Shown: positions 34,440 to 43,793 of the stretch, piece after piece
Layout: each line of letters begins with the position of its first letter
Position numbering within the stretch: position 1 is the stretch's first letter
Assembly (NCBI RefSeq): GCF_020886115.1
Contig: NZ_AP025185.1
Coordinates: 62,001-126,000, forward strand
Length of the DNA: 64,000 nucleotides
Direction of reading: 5' to 3'
From: Flavobacterium ammonificans
GTDB taxonomy: Bacteria > Bacteroidota > Bacteroidia > Flavobacteriales > Flavobacteriaceae
The notes under the pieces: model-generated
Told to the model about the DNA's origin: nothing
Seen by the model: only the letters and a program-made list of their open reading frames with translations
The model's database searches: none
Made by a program: the position numbers and the translations under genes

Positions 34440-36347
34440 CTACAAATTATCAATCTCTTCCTGAACGATTTCCCAATCCAAAAGCAATTGATCTAAGTCG
34501 GCTTTCTTTTTATTATAAGCAGTAAAGAATGAAGCGTCTTCAATATGTTTGTCGTAATTTGACGCTAACATTTTATCGTCGTGTTGAATGTCTTTTTCCA
34601 ATTGCTGGATTTGGCTTTCAATCTTACTTAATTTATTTTGAAGTGTTTTTCCTTTTTTCTGGTCTTCGTAGGATACTTTTTTGTTTTCTTTAGGAGCCTC
34701 TTTTTTAGCGATGTCTTTTTTCTCGACTTCACGCATGTTTTCTAAATTGCGTTGCTCCAAGAAATAGTTGATGTCTCCCAAATATTCTTTTATTTTTTGA
34801 TCTTTGAATTCGTACACAATATTTGACATCCCTTGCAAGAAATCCCTATCATGAGAAACCAACAATAAGGTTCCTCCAAATTTTTGCAAAGCGGCCTTCA
34901 ACACATTCTTCGATTTGATATCCAAGTGGTTCGTTGGCTCATCCATCAACAACACGTTAATCGGTTGCAACAACAATTTACATAACGCTAAACGGTTTCT
35001 TTCACCTCCAGAAAGCACTTTTACCTTCTTTTCTACATCATCACCACGAAACAAGAAAGAACCCAACATATCGCGTACTTTAGAGCGATTCGTATCCATA
35101 GCGGCATCTTCCATCGTCTGAAGTAAAGTAATTTCTCCATCCAAATACTCCGCTTGATTTTGAGCAAAATAACCCAACTGCACATTATGTCCCAATTTAA
35201 TGGTGCCTTCGTATTCAAACTCATTTACAATCGCCTTAATAAAAGTCGATTTTCCTTGTCCGTTTTGCCCAACAAAAGCAATTTTACTTCCGCGTTCAAC
35301 GAGTAAATTAATATCTTTTAGAATCGTTTTATCTCCGTAGCTTTTAGTCACATTCTCTGCCTCTACTACTACTCTACCAGGCTCTTTCGAAACCGGAAAA
35401 GAAATATTCATCACAGAATTATCATCTTCGTCCACCTCAATACGTTCTACTTTATCCAATTTTTTAATTAAGGATTGCGCCATTGACGCTTTGGATGCTT
35501 TGGCACGGAACTTCTCAATTAGTTTTTCCGTTTCTTCAATTTTTTTGGCTTGATTTTTTTGGGTAGCCAATTGCTTTTCGCGAATTTCATGACGTAATTC
35601 CAAATACTGCGAATACGGTTTATTGAAATCGTAGGCTTTCCCTAACGAAATTTCGATGGTTCTATTGGTCACATTGTCCAAAAACATTTTGTCGTGCGAA
35701 ACAATTACCACCACACCAGGAAAATTGCGTAAAAATCCTTCTAGCCAAATGATACTCTCAATATCCAAGTGATTCGTTGGCTCATCAAGTAGTAAAATAT
35801 CATTGGATTGCAATAATAATTTAGCCAACTCAATACGCATTCTCCAACCTCCAGAGAAAGTTTCAGTTTGATTATTGAAAACCTCTCTTTTAAATCCTAA
35901 ACCCAACAGAATTTTTTCGGTATCGCCCACATAATTGTAGCCGCCTAACAATTCAAATCGGTGCGTATAGTCAGATAAATCTTCAATAATCTGGGAGTAT
36001 TCTTCACTTTCATAATCGGTTCGAGTAACCAATTGATGATTGATTTCTTCTAGCTTTTTTTCTACAATTTTAATTTCGGTGAACGCTTCGTAGGCTTCTT
36101 CCAAAACCGTTCTTCCTTGTTCAAAGTCAATATCTTGACGCAGAAAACCCATTCGAATTTCTTTCTCTTGGGCGATACTTCCTGAATCTGGAGCAAAATC
36201 GCGTGCTAAAATTTTTAGCATGGTCGACTTTCCAGCGCCATTTTTACCTACAAGACCAACTCGGTCTCCGGCACCAAGGCGAAAAGTAACTTCTTCAAAT
36301 AAATAAGAACCTCCGAATGAAACGGATAAATTGTGAATATTAAGCAT
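34440..36347 (-). CDS. ABC-F family ATPase
   Basis: A 635-residue cytoplasmic protein with two ABC domains and no membrane segments. Walker A motifs are GLVGKNGAGKST (about 32) and FVGQNGQGKST (about 358); signature motifs are FSGGWRMRIELA and LSGGERNRLALC; both Walker B motifs read LLMDEPTNHLD or LLLDEPTNHLD. A charged linker and a C-terminal coiled coil complete the Uup/YdiF-like layout. ABC-F proteins act on ribosomes in stalling or stress; the subgroup cannot be fixed here. Confidence 0.95.
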   Translation of the reverse strand: MLNIHNLSVSFGGSYLFEEVTFRLGAGDRVGLVGKNGAGKSTMLKILARDFAPDSGSIAQEKEIRMGFLRQDIDFEQGRTVLEEAYEAFTEIKIVEKKLEEINHQLVTRTDYESEEYSQIIEDLSDYTHRFELLGGYNYVGDTEKILLGLGFKREVFNNQTETFSGGWRMRIELAKLLLQSNDILLLDEPTNHLDIESIIWLEGFLRNFPGVVVIVSHDKMFLDNVTNRTIEISLGKAYDFNKPYSQYLELRHEIREKQLATQKNQAKKIEETEKLIEKFRAKASKASMAQSLIKKLDKVERIEVDEDDNSVMNISFPVSKEPGRVVVEAENVTKSYGDKTILKDINLLVERGSKIAFVGQNGQGKSTFIKAIVNEFEYEGTIKLGHNVQLGYFAQNQAEYLDGEITLLQTMEDAAMDTNRSKVRDMLGSFLFRGDDVEKKVKVLSGGERNRLALCKLLLQPINVLLMDEPTNHLDIKSKNVLKAALQKFGGTLLLVSHDRDFLQGMSNIVYEFKDQKIKEYLGDINYFLEQRNLENMREVEKKDIAKKEAPKENKKVSYEDQKKGKTLQNKLSKIESQIQQLEKDIQHDDKMLASNYDKHIEDASFFTAYNKKKADLDQLLLDWEIVQEEIDNL

Positions 36348-36367
36348 AGTTTGTGACTAATGTTACA

Positions 36368-36395
36368 TTGGTACTTTTAAAATAATGTACCTTTG
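36368..36395 (+). promoter_or_regulatory. Promoter of the DUF983 gene
   Basis: TTG at 36368-36370, 17 bases, then TACCTTTG at 36388-36395, 16 bases before the ATG. Confidence 0.6.
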
Positions 36396-36411
36396 TTAAA
36401 AATTTTTGCAA

Positions 36412-36795
36412 ATGTTAAAAAAAGGATCCAAACTAAATAGTATTTTAACAGGAAGTTGTCCTAAATGTCAAAATGAAAGCATGTATGTGGATAAAAATCC
36501 GCTACATCTTGGAAAAGTCCTCAAAATGAATGAAAATTGCAGCCATTGCGGTTTGAAATATCAAATTGAACCTTCTTTCTTTTATGGCGCTATGTATGTC
36601 AGTTATGCTTTGAATGTAGCGGTAGGTGTTGCGGCATTTATTATAGCAAATGTGTTTTTAAGCTTGGACCTAGTGCAAAGTTTTTTCGCCATCATTGGAA
36701 TGGTAGTACTAGCATTCCCATTTGTGGTGCGTTGGGCAAGAAATATCTACATTAATATGTTTATTTCATATGATCCAAACGCAGCTAAGCAATAA
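36412..36795 (+). CDS. DUF983 membrane protein with two Cys pairs
   Basis: A 127-residue protein with an N-terminal zinc-ribbon-like part, CPKC (about 16-19) and CSHC (about 44-47), and then two transmembrane helices (about 61-82 and 86-106). This is the DUF983 layout. I start it at ATG 36412; the frame also opens two codons earlier with TTG, but the promoter spacing favours the ATG. Function unknown. Divergent from the ABC-F gene. Confidence 0.9.
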   Translation: MLKKGSKLNSILTGSCPKCQNESMYVDKNPLHLGKVLKMNENCSHCGLKYQIEPSFFYGAMYVSYALNVAVGVAAFIIANVFLSLDLVQSFFAIIGMVVLAFPFVVRWARNIYINMFISYDPNAAKQ

Positions 36796-36797
36796 AT

Positions 36798-37847
36798 CTA
36801 CTTATTTTTATTAGCAAATCGCTGAATATCAATTTCCTTAACCAAAGGGATTTGATGTTCAATTGCATTGTATAAGGCGTCTGCCATGGCCGGCCCAAGC
36901 ATTACCCCTCGGGTACCTAAACCATTCAGCAGGTGTATTCTTTTATGAACGGCATGTGTTCCTACTAGCGGTCTTCGATCTCTAACAGTTGGGCGCACTC
37001 CAGCAAAATGAGATACAATCTCAAAATCACAATCAATAATTTCTTGAATTCGCGCTACCAATTCCGTTTTACCTTCCTCAGTGGGTAAATCGGTTTTGTC
37101 TTTCCAATTGTAAGTAGCACCCACCTTGAATAAATCATTGCCTAATGGCAAAATAAAGACGCTGGTGTTTAGAATTACATCCAAATCCAGTCCAGGAGCT
37201 TTAATGATAAACAGCTCTCCTTTGGTACCGTCTATTGGCAAATGATTGAAATACGGATTAAGGTGTAGTCCAAAACCTTCTGCAAAAATGATATGCTTGG
37301 ATTTAATGTCTTTGTAGATACAACAGTTGTCTTCGAAATTAATAGCAGTATAATCGAATGATTCTTGTCGAAACCGATCAGTATCAACCAAATAATTTCT
37401 ATACGATTCTAATAATGAAGCCGTATCAACATAACCCGTATGCAAAACTTCACCATAACCAAATGGAGCAGTAATGCCTTTGTATTCTTTGAAATGCAAA
37501 TCTGAAGAAAGAAAAGGGGTTAAGTTTGGTTTGTCAGAAGCCGAAAACCAATTGTTCTGTTCCTCTATTGAAAAAAACTTCCTTAGAATAGGCTTTTTGA
37601 AATCAAATTGTCGATCAATTTTAGAATTTAATTGCGCATAAAAAGCATTCATAGTTAGCAACTGAGATTGCGCTTCCCAAACTTCACTAAAACGCTTTAA
37701 AATGACTGGATTGTACAAACCTCCGGCAACTTTGGAAGAGCTTTGCGAATCGTTATCGATAACCAATATCGTTTTATTGTGCTGCAAGGCTTTTTCGGCA
37801 AAAGAAATTCCTGCCAATCCACAACCCACAATTAAATAATCAATCAT
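36798..37847 (-). CDS. FAD-dependent oxidoreductase (DAO family)
   Basis: A 349-residue flavoprotein of the D-amino-acid-oxidase fold. The dinucleotide-binding motif IVGCGLAGISFAE is at the N-terminus (about 5-17), and VAGVRPTVRDRRPLVGTH with GLGTRGVMLGPAMA near the C-terminus is typical of DadA/ThiO/MnmC-like oxidases. The substrate is probably a secondary or D-amine, but cannot be named. It is separated from gldN by a terminator, so it is a separate unit after the gld genes. Confidence 0.92.
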   Translation of the reverse strand: MIDYLIVGCGLAGISFAEKALQHNKTILVIDNDSQSSSKVAGGLYNPVILKRFSEVWEAQSQLLTMNAFYAQLNSKIDRQFDFKKPILRKFFSIEEQNNWFSASDKPNLTPFLSSDLHFKEYKGITAPFGYGEVLHTGYVDTASLLESYRNYLVDTDRFRQESFDYTAINFEDNCCIYKDIKSKHIIFAEGFGLHLNPYFNHLPIDGTKGELFIIKAPGLDLDVILNTSVFILPLGNDLFKVGATYNWKDKTDLPTEEGKTELVARIQEIIDCDFEIVSHFAGVRPTVRDRRPLVGTHAVHKRIHLLNGLGTRGVMLGPAMADALYNAIEHQIPLVKEIDIQRFANKNK

Positions 37848-37887
37848 ACTCCAATTTTGAATGCTACAAAGTAAATGCTAAAAAGAA

Positions 37888-37920
37888 AAAACTCCTACCT
37901 TTCGGTAAGAGTTTTTTTAT
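37888..37920 (-). terminator. Terminator after gldN
   Basis: An imperfect stem AAAAACTC...GAGTTTTT with a T run in both directions. It lies between gldN and the FAD oxidoreductase start. Confidence 0.65.
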
Positions 37921-37937
37921 ATTAAAAAAAGAATTTC

Positions 37938-38831
37938 TTAATAATTCCACATATCTTGTTCGAAACTGCGAATTTTGTCTTTCACTCGATCCGATTCCAA
38001 CAATTGACTTTGTGCATTATCTCTCATATAATCCTTAATATCTCTATCACCATATACATTTTCTTCACGGTATATCATACTATTAAATCGACGTGAATTC
38101 AATATTTGATCAAAAGTGATTGGCATTGAAGAATTTTTTTCATTGAAAGCAGTAGATCTAAATAATGTTTCTCTCGCATCTGGGAAAAATACCCAAAACA
38201 ATTCAATGTAATCTGGATCTTCACTGTTCATAGTGTATACGTCTGGAGTTACAGGACAAATTCCTAACAAACGGTATTTTAACTCGCCTTGTCGTTTATC
38301 GAAATACCAAACTCCTTTAATTTTGTATTGAGTTACGTCTTGAGAAGTTAAATCTTGTTGAACAATGTACTCAGGGGATATTTTCATACCTGCATTCAAT
38401 TGTTCTCTACCAGCATCAGTTGTATCAATTCGTGACAGGGAAGCTTTGATGTCTTTAAACGACTTTTTAGTATTGAAATAACTATCGGTATACACTTCAG
38501 TTATTTTACCTTTTTTGATTCCTTTAATCAATACATCATATAAAGAACGTCTTTCAGGACCAACATTTGCAGTATCAATAGGAAAGTACAATGGAAAATT
38601 AATTTTCTCAGCTAAATCAATAATTTCCCAAGTAGTTCTGCTCATTAAAATATCTCTGTCGTGAACATAGCCATAGGCTAAAGGCTTATCATTATCTGAT
38701 TTTTTTTGTGCTTCAGTTTTAATTCCAATTTGGCTTGGTGATTTTGCGTTAAGCAAATTCGACTGACCAAAACTGGATATAGCACAACTTAGTGAAAAAA
38801 CGGCTATTAAAAAGCTTTTAATGTTCATCAT
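37938..38831 (-). CDS. gldN: Gliding/type IX secretion protein GldN
   Basis: A 297-residue secreted protein with a signal peptide (about 1-22, ending SSFGQ) and the GldN/PorN domain with YGYVHDRDILMSRTTWEIIDL and IKGVWYFDKRQGELKYRLLGI. GldN forms the periplasmic ring with GldK in the type IX secretion system. It is the last of four genes gldK-gldL-gldM-gldN, 34 bases after gldM. Confidence 0.96.
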   Translation of the reverse strand: MMNIKSFLIAVFSLSCAISSFGQSNLLNAKSPSQIGIKTEAQKKSDNDKPLAYGYVHDRDILMSRTTWEIIDLAEKINFPLYFPIDTANVGPERRSLYDVLIKGIKKGKITEVYTDSYFNTKKSFKDIKASLSRIDTTDAGREQLNAGMKISPEYIVQQDLTSQDVTQYKIKGVWYFDKRQGELKYRLLGICPVTPDVYTMNSEDPDYIELFWVFFPDARETLFRSTAFNEKNSSMPITFDQILNSRRFNSMIYREENVYGDRDIKDYMRDNAQSQLLESDRVKDKIRSFEQDMWNY

Positions 38832-38865
38832 ATTGAAAATATTGAGTAGCTAGTTTTACTACTAA

Positions 38866-40404
38866 TTATTGTATTTCATAAATTACTGGAGCAGTTCTTG
38901 GCAACATATAGCTACCAGCGCCTACTAATTTTGTTTTAATCTCAGAAATAGTAACTTGATCCCCTCTTCCAGCTTTAGCTAAAACAGCTTTACATTGGGC
39001 ATTCAACTTATTACCAGGAACTACAACAGTTGGCTGTCCAGTTACTTTAAAATTAAATCCAACTACATCAAGCCCTACTTCAAAATCAAAATCAACTAAT
39101 TTAGCTCCCACTGTAGAAATTTCTAAGCTTGATTTAGGTCCTTTTACCACACCCATTTCACCTCTTATAGTTCCTACTGGACCTGGAATTCCTTTAATTC
39201 TAAAAGTCTTTTTATCTGATACTGTAGAACCATCAGGTAATTTACCTGTAACATTAATTACTGCTTCATTTCCAGCGCCAGGATTCATAACATATTTACC
39301 AGCCCCAACAGAACGTAACCCTGGACCACTCGCATTAACTTTATCTGCTGCAACTCCTGCAAACGAAATAGACATTGGATTGGAAACCCCTCTATACACT
39401 ACATTCATTTTGTCAGCAGAAATAGTAGCTGAATTTGGACGAGGAACAACCACATACTTTCCTTCAAATGCCAAAGGAATAGTCTCCCCGTCTTGAACAA
39501 AAGTAAACTTACCATTGATTTTTTGCTCTCCAATACCTCCAGCAGTCATAGAAATAATAGCTTGGCCATTTTCTAGTTTACCCGGACCTTGAAAAGAAGT
39601 TGGTTTTGTATTAGCATCATATTTACCTAATACTACTTTACCTGTTACTTTTTCACCTTGGTAATAAGCATTCTTATCCAAAATTACCAAAGCCGTGAAA
39701 TTTTTCATTGACGAAGCTTCAACAGCCGCCTTACCTAATAAAATACTATAAATATCGGCTTCTGCTTTCTTAACATCATTTTGAAATGAAGTGATTTTTG
39801 TTAAAGATGCAATTGCAGGAAATCCTTTAAAATGATAATCTAAATATTTTTTGGTAGTGCCTTCACCATCAACAACATCAGCAGTAGTGAATTTTGAACT
39901 AATCTCATCTATAACGCCTTTGAGCTTACTATTGTTACCAGCAGCAGCTTTCATATCAGCAATATATTTAGTGAAACGTTCCACTATTTCATTGCCTTTA
40001 GTTGAATAGCCATCACCTTCAAACCATCCCTCATCAATAGCTGCACCTTTATCCATTGACTCATAAGGTAATTTACCCGTCTCTTCATCAACTTCTACTC
40101 CGTCTAACGCATCTGCCTTTAAAGTGCCTAGATAGTCATAAAATTCTTTAGATATTGCCGCTACTTTGTTGGCATCCTCACTTGCTTGTGCGAATCGTGT
40201 ATCTTCTCCTGCTTTTTTATTTAAAGCCTGTAACATACTTGCATTCATTGATTCTGCGCTTAAATTTGCAGCATCAAATTTTTCGTTCATCAATCCAAAA
40301 GCCGATAAAACTTCTTTGGACATGTTTAAAGCTAACATTGCGATGAAAACCAGATACATCAGGTTTACCATCTTCTGTCTAGGACTTAATTTTCCTCCTG
40401 CCAT
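38866..40404 (-). CDS. gldM: Type IX secretion motor-shaft protein GldM
   Basis: A 512-residue protein with one N-terminal transmembrane helix (about 12-32, MVNLMYLVFIAMLALNMS) and a long periplasmic region of helical and beta domains. GldM dimers form the shaft driven by GldL in the proton-powered motor. The periplasmic domains should contact the GldK-GldN ring. The sequence shows the conserved GGKLSPRQKM start. It follows gldL by 50 bases. Confidence 0.96.
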   Translation of the reverse strand: MAGGKLSPRQKMVNLMYLVFIAMLALNMSKEVLSAFGLMNEKFDAANLSAESMNASMLQALNKKAGEDTRFAQASEDANKVAAISKEFYDYLGTLKADALDGVEVDEETGKLPYESMDKGAAIDEGWFEGDGYSTKGNEIVERFTKYIADMKAAAGNNSKLKGVIDEISSKFTTADVVDGEGTTKKYLDYHFKGFPAIASLTKITSFQNDVKKAEADIYSILLGKAAVEASSMKNFTALVILDKNAYYQGEKVTGKVVLGKYDANTKPTSFQGPGKLENGQAIISMTAGGIGEQKINGKFTFVQDGETIPLAFEGKYVVVPRPNSATISADKMNVVYRGVSNPMSISFAGVAADKVNASGPGLRSVGAGKYVMNPGAGNEAVINVTGKLPDGSTVSDKKTFRIKGIPGPVGTIRGEMGVVKGPKSSLEISTVGAKLVDFDFEVGLDVVGFNFKVTGQPTVVVPGNKLNAQCKAVLAKAGRGDQVTISEIKTKLVGAGSYMLPRTAPVIYEIQ

Positions 40405-40454
40405 TGTATTTTAAATAATTAGTTAGTAAAGTAATTTAGTTTAAAAACTAATTA

Positions 40455-41090
40455 TTATGCTTTGTTACTCATTGCAGAAAGCATTCCACCATACACTGCA
40501 TTCAAAGAAGCAATATTTGCAGTCATAGATTGCATTTGTTGTTTCAACATGGCCGCATTTTCAGCGATATCTTTATTAGCTTCAGCATTTACCGAAGCAC
40601 TTTCTAATTGTAATTTATACAAATTGTTTAAAGACTCCATTTGAGCTGCAGCTTTTGTCAATTCTTCACTATATTTTTTAGTAGAAGCCAAAGAATCTAC
40701 TGTTGGAGCAATTCCTTTTGCAGCCGACTCGAAATTTTTGATACTATTCCCTAAACTAGCCATTAATTCACCATCAATTTTAGCTTCTTTTAACATCGTA
40801 TCTAATTTTTGAGAAAGTAATCCATCTGCATCAGATGCGTCTTCCTTCTTCTTTGCTTTTGGTTTTGCTTCACCACCAGCTAATTCTGGATACACTAAAG
40901 TCCAGTCTAATTCATCATCCACTTTATCAAATGCAGATAAGGCAAAAATAAAGGCCTCAGTTAAAAGTCCGACAATTAATAATTCACTAGCCCCAGTCCA
41001 GTGCTGTATTTTAAATAATGCTCCAACAATTACTACTGCCGCTCCCATACCGTAAGCGAAATTCATTACTTTTTTGTTAATTAGTGCCAT
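40455..41090 (-). CDS. gldL: Type IX secretion motor protein GldL
   Basis: A 211-residue inner-membrane protein with two N-terminal transmembrane helices (about 8-28 and 33-53) and a cytoplasmic helical tail. The first helix includes VGALFKIQHWTGASE; a Glu in the second (LLTEAF) is the proton-pathway candidate known from GldL studies. It forms the pentameric stator-like base of the GldLM motor. It lies 37 bases after gldK. Confidence 0.96.
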   Translation of the reverse strand: MALINKKVMNFAYGMGAAVVIVGALFKIQHWTGASELLIVGLLTEAFIFALSAFDKVDDELDWTLVYPELAGGEAKPKAKKKEDASDADGLLSQKLDTMLKEAKIDGELMASLGNSIKNFESAAKGIAPTVDSLASTKKYSEELTKAAAQMESLNNLYKLQLESASVNAEANKDIAENAAMLKQQMQSMTANIASLNAVYGGMLSAMSNKA

Positions 41091-41127
41091 TTTATTCTTT
41101 TTAAGGGGATTATTATTATTTTGGTTT

Positions 41128-42531
41128 TTATTTTTTAGCTTTTTTTGTTGAAATTTTCTGAGTTCCCATGTAGTCTTGAACCGTTCTAAAACCTATATAA
41201 CTTCTTGCAGAGTCAGCATATTCATAGTCTCTAGTAGAAACTTGTAACATATAAGCTACATCTTTCCAAGATCCTCCACGAACCACTTTTCTTTTGTTTT
41301 TATTATCAATAATATTTGGACTCATTGTAGAAACATATTCATAAGCTCCAGAATCATAAGCTGTAGCGGTCCATTCAGCAACATTCCCAGACATATTGTA
41401 TAAATTGTAACCATTAGGATCAAATGACTTTGCTTCGACTGTATACAATGCATTATCTGCAGCATAATCTCCTCTGCTAGGTTTAAAATTAGCTAAGAAG
41501 CATCCTCTATCATTTTTGGTATAAGGTCCACCCCATGGATAGGAACCTGATTGCAAACCTCCTCTTGCAGCATATTCCCATTCTGCCTCAGAAGGTAATC
41601 TGAATTTATTAACAGTATCTCTACCTTTCTTTTTTGATTTAACGTAAGAATTTTTATATAAAGTTCTCCACTCACAAAAGGCAACTGCTTGAGAGTGCTT
41701 TACTCCAACCACTGGATAATCACCATAGGCCTTGTGCCAAAAATAGTCATTATGCATCGGTTCGTTGTAGGAGTAGGCAAAATCTTTAATCCAAACTGTA
41801 GTGTCTGGATATACTTTTACTTGTTCTGTCTTAATGAAGTCTTGTCTTTTGCCTCCTTTTGATTTTGCAGCAGCATGAATATCCAACCAAGAATAACGAA
41901 ATTTTAATTTATCAACATCGATTGTTCTAACACCATTAAATGATGCCTCTAATGGTAAATACATAGAATCCATAACCTCTGAATAATATTCATCAGGGTA
42001 TTTCTTAGTGTCTTTAATTAATTTTGCTTTTTTATTTATTTTTCGTCCTGCATATTCATTATCTCCAGTACCTAAACTATAATAATTATCATACATATAT
42101 TTATCATAGGCATTCATTTTAGTTGGATCAGCATCATTAAATGCGTAATCACTAATACTACCAGAATTTTTACCTTTACCATTAGCACCTGCTTTTTGAC
42201 CATTCAAATCAGCCAAAATAGCAAGACGCATGCGCATAGTTGAATCTTTAACCCATTCAACAAACTGACGGTATTCATTATTAGTAATCTCTGTTTCATC
42301 CATGTAGAACGAGGGCACAGTAACTGTTTTTGTAGGTGCATCTTCAACACCTGCAAGATCCTGATCAGACTTACCCATTATGAAGGAACCTCCAGGAACT
42401 AGTGACATTCCGTAAGGTTTTTCAGGATGCCACTTTGTGCCTTTTACTCCCACTAACTCACCTTTATCACCCGACTTTCCACAACCAACAAATAGTGTTA
42501 TAATTGCTATAAATGCAATGAAATTCTTCAT
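41128..42531 (-). CDS. gldK: Gliding/type IX secretion lipoprotein GldK
   Basis: From ATG at 42531 the product has 467 residues and starts MKNFIAFIAIITLFVGC, a lipoprotein signal. I prefer this to the ATG 33 bases upstream, which would bury the signal. The rest is an SUMF1/FGE-sulfatase-like fold with FRLPSEAEWEYAARGG and YNMSGNVAEWTATAYD, and a C-terminal RSYIGFRTVQDY. GldK forms the periplasmic ring of the type IX secretion system with GldN. First gene of the gld transcript. Confidence 0.95.
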   Translation of the reverse strand: MKNFIAFIAIITLFVGCGKSGDKGELVGVKGTKWHPEKPYGMSLVPGGSFIMGKSDQDLAGVEDAPTKTVTVPSFYMDETEITNNEYRQFVEWVKDSTMRMRLAILADLNGQKAGANGKGKNSGSISDYAFNDADPTKMNAYDKYMYDNYYSLGTGDNEYAGRKINKKAKLIKDTKKYPDEYYSEVMDSMYLPLEASFNGVRTIDVDKLKFRYSWLDIHAAAKSKGGKRQDFIKTEQVKVYPDTTVWIKDFAYSYNEPMHNDYFWHKAYGDYPVVGVKHSQAVAFCEWRTLYKNSYVKSKKKGRDTVNKFRLPSEAEWEYAARGGLQSGSYPWGGPYTKNDRGCFLANFKPSRGDYAADNALYTVEAKSFDPNGYNLYNMSGNVAEWTATAYDSGAYEYVSTMSPNIIDNKNKRKVVRGGSWKDVAYMLQVSTRDYEYADSARSYIGFRTVQDYMGTQKISTKKAKK

Positions 42532-42638
42532 GTAAATTTGTCTTATGTTTTCTTTATTTTTCAATGTGTAAACCTATTTATAATTTTTTAAAAAAGCAAT
42601 TTTTTTATTTAGAAAGTAATTTACTACAATCCTGCTGT

Positions 42639-43790
42639 TTAAATTGTGTTTTTTCGTTGTGCTTTCCACCAGCGTTCTGGCAGTTCTTGATCACATGCCA
42701 TTAAATATTCTTCATGAGAACAGGGTAATAACGTATTTCGTTTTAATTTATTGTTACCATTCACTGTAAACGGAATTTCAATCCACCAGCGATCTGTTTT
42801 ATCGCTCTTATAAAAAACCAATTCCTCGTCTTCAATTGGCACCAAATATTTTAGATAGTTTTCTCTACTACCGAAAGGGTATTCATTAGAACGATAATGA
42901 TATCCTTCAATAAAATACCAAATAATTTGTGCAATTAAAACTGATTCATGTTCAGTATCATAATGATTAAATATGCCAAACGAGCTTACTTTATCACTAA
43001 TTCCTGCATACCTAGACAAGGCACATATTTCTTTTCCGTTGAAACCGTTTGGGATAAATTGTTTGAAATTACCTGAATCGGATGACTTTACAGAATTCAT
43101 ATCGATGCTTACTAAATCTGCATCACGAAAAACAGGTTCTGCAATTGCAATATTATTTGCTACTTCACCTAATCGATACCCATCAAAAAACAATTTCTCC
43201 ACCAAATCAATTTCTTCCTGAGAATTATAATAGGTTTGGTAACCAATATTGCAATAGTTAAATAAGTTATTAGGCTCTTCAATAATTATTTTAGTCAAAT
43301 AAGAAGAAGACGTAATTGCATCGCTTTCTTTTCCGAAATCAAATTTGCTATCAACCGCAACTAAATTAACCATTTGCTCTAAATCGTCGTAGGCCCTGTA
43401 AAGTGGAAAGGTCAAATCTTGAGAGCCACCAATAACAATTGGAATTACTTTATTTTTAATTAATTGCGCTGCTACTTTTTTAAGTGCAAAATAAGTATCT
43501 TGTATTGAGTCTCCAGCTTGGATATTTCCGAAATCAGCTATAGAAACATCCCAGTTCCCAGGATATAATTGATACAATTCATGGCGAACTGCTGTCAAAT
43601 CAATGTCTTGATTTCCAAAACTATTCCCTCTATTTTCTAGCACTCCAATTATACCAATTGATACTTTAGTCACTTCAGGAAAATCTTGGGAAGTATGCAA
43701 AACAATTTTGCTCCCCAATTGTTGAGAAGACAATTCGTTTCTAAAGGCGACAATTTCATTGTCTAAAGGAGATAGAAAATCAAATTCCAT
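42639..43790 (-). CDS. Arginase-fold protein with degraded metal site
   Basis: A 383-residue protein usually annotated as formimidoylglutamase. The fold motifs are present but the metal ligands are changed: GGSQD (121-125) has Gln124 where arginases have His, DSKFD (147-151) has Lys149 where DAHxD has His, and SIDMN (228-232) has Asn232 where SxDxD has Asp. Three of six ligands are lost, so a binuclear manganese hydrolase is unlikely. It sits between topA and gldK on the same strand. No hut genes are nearby. A non-catalytic role, perhaps linked to gliding, is inference. Confidence 0.8.
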   Translation of the reverse strand: MEFDFLSPLDNEIVAFRNELSSQQLGSKIVLHTSQDFPEVTKVSIGIIGVLENRGNSFGNQDIDLTAVRHELYQLYPGNWDVSIADFGNIQAGDSIQDTYFALKKVAAQLIKNKVIPIVIGGSQDLTFPLYRAYDDLEQMVNLVAVDSKFDFGKESDAITSSSYLTKIIIEEPNNLFNYCNIGYQTYYNSQEEIDLVEKLFFDGYRLGEVANNIAIAEPVFRDADLVSIDMNSVKSSDSGNFKQFIPNGFNGKEICALSRYAGISDKVSSFGIFNHYDTEHESVLIAQIIWYFIEGYHYRSNEYPFGSRENYLKYLVPIEDEELVFYKSDKTDRWWIEIPFTVNGNNKLKRNTLLPCSHEEYLMACDQELPERWWKAQRKNTI

Positions 43791-43793
43791 TTT

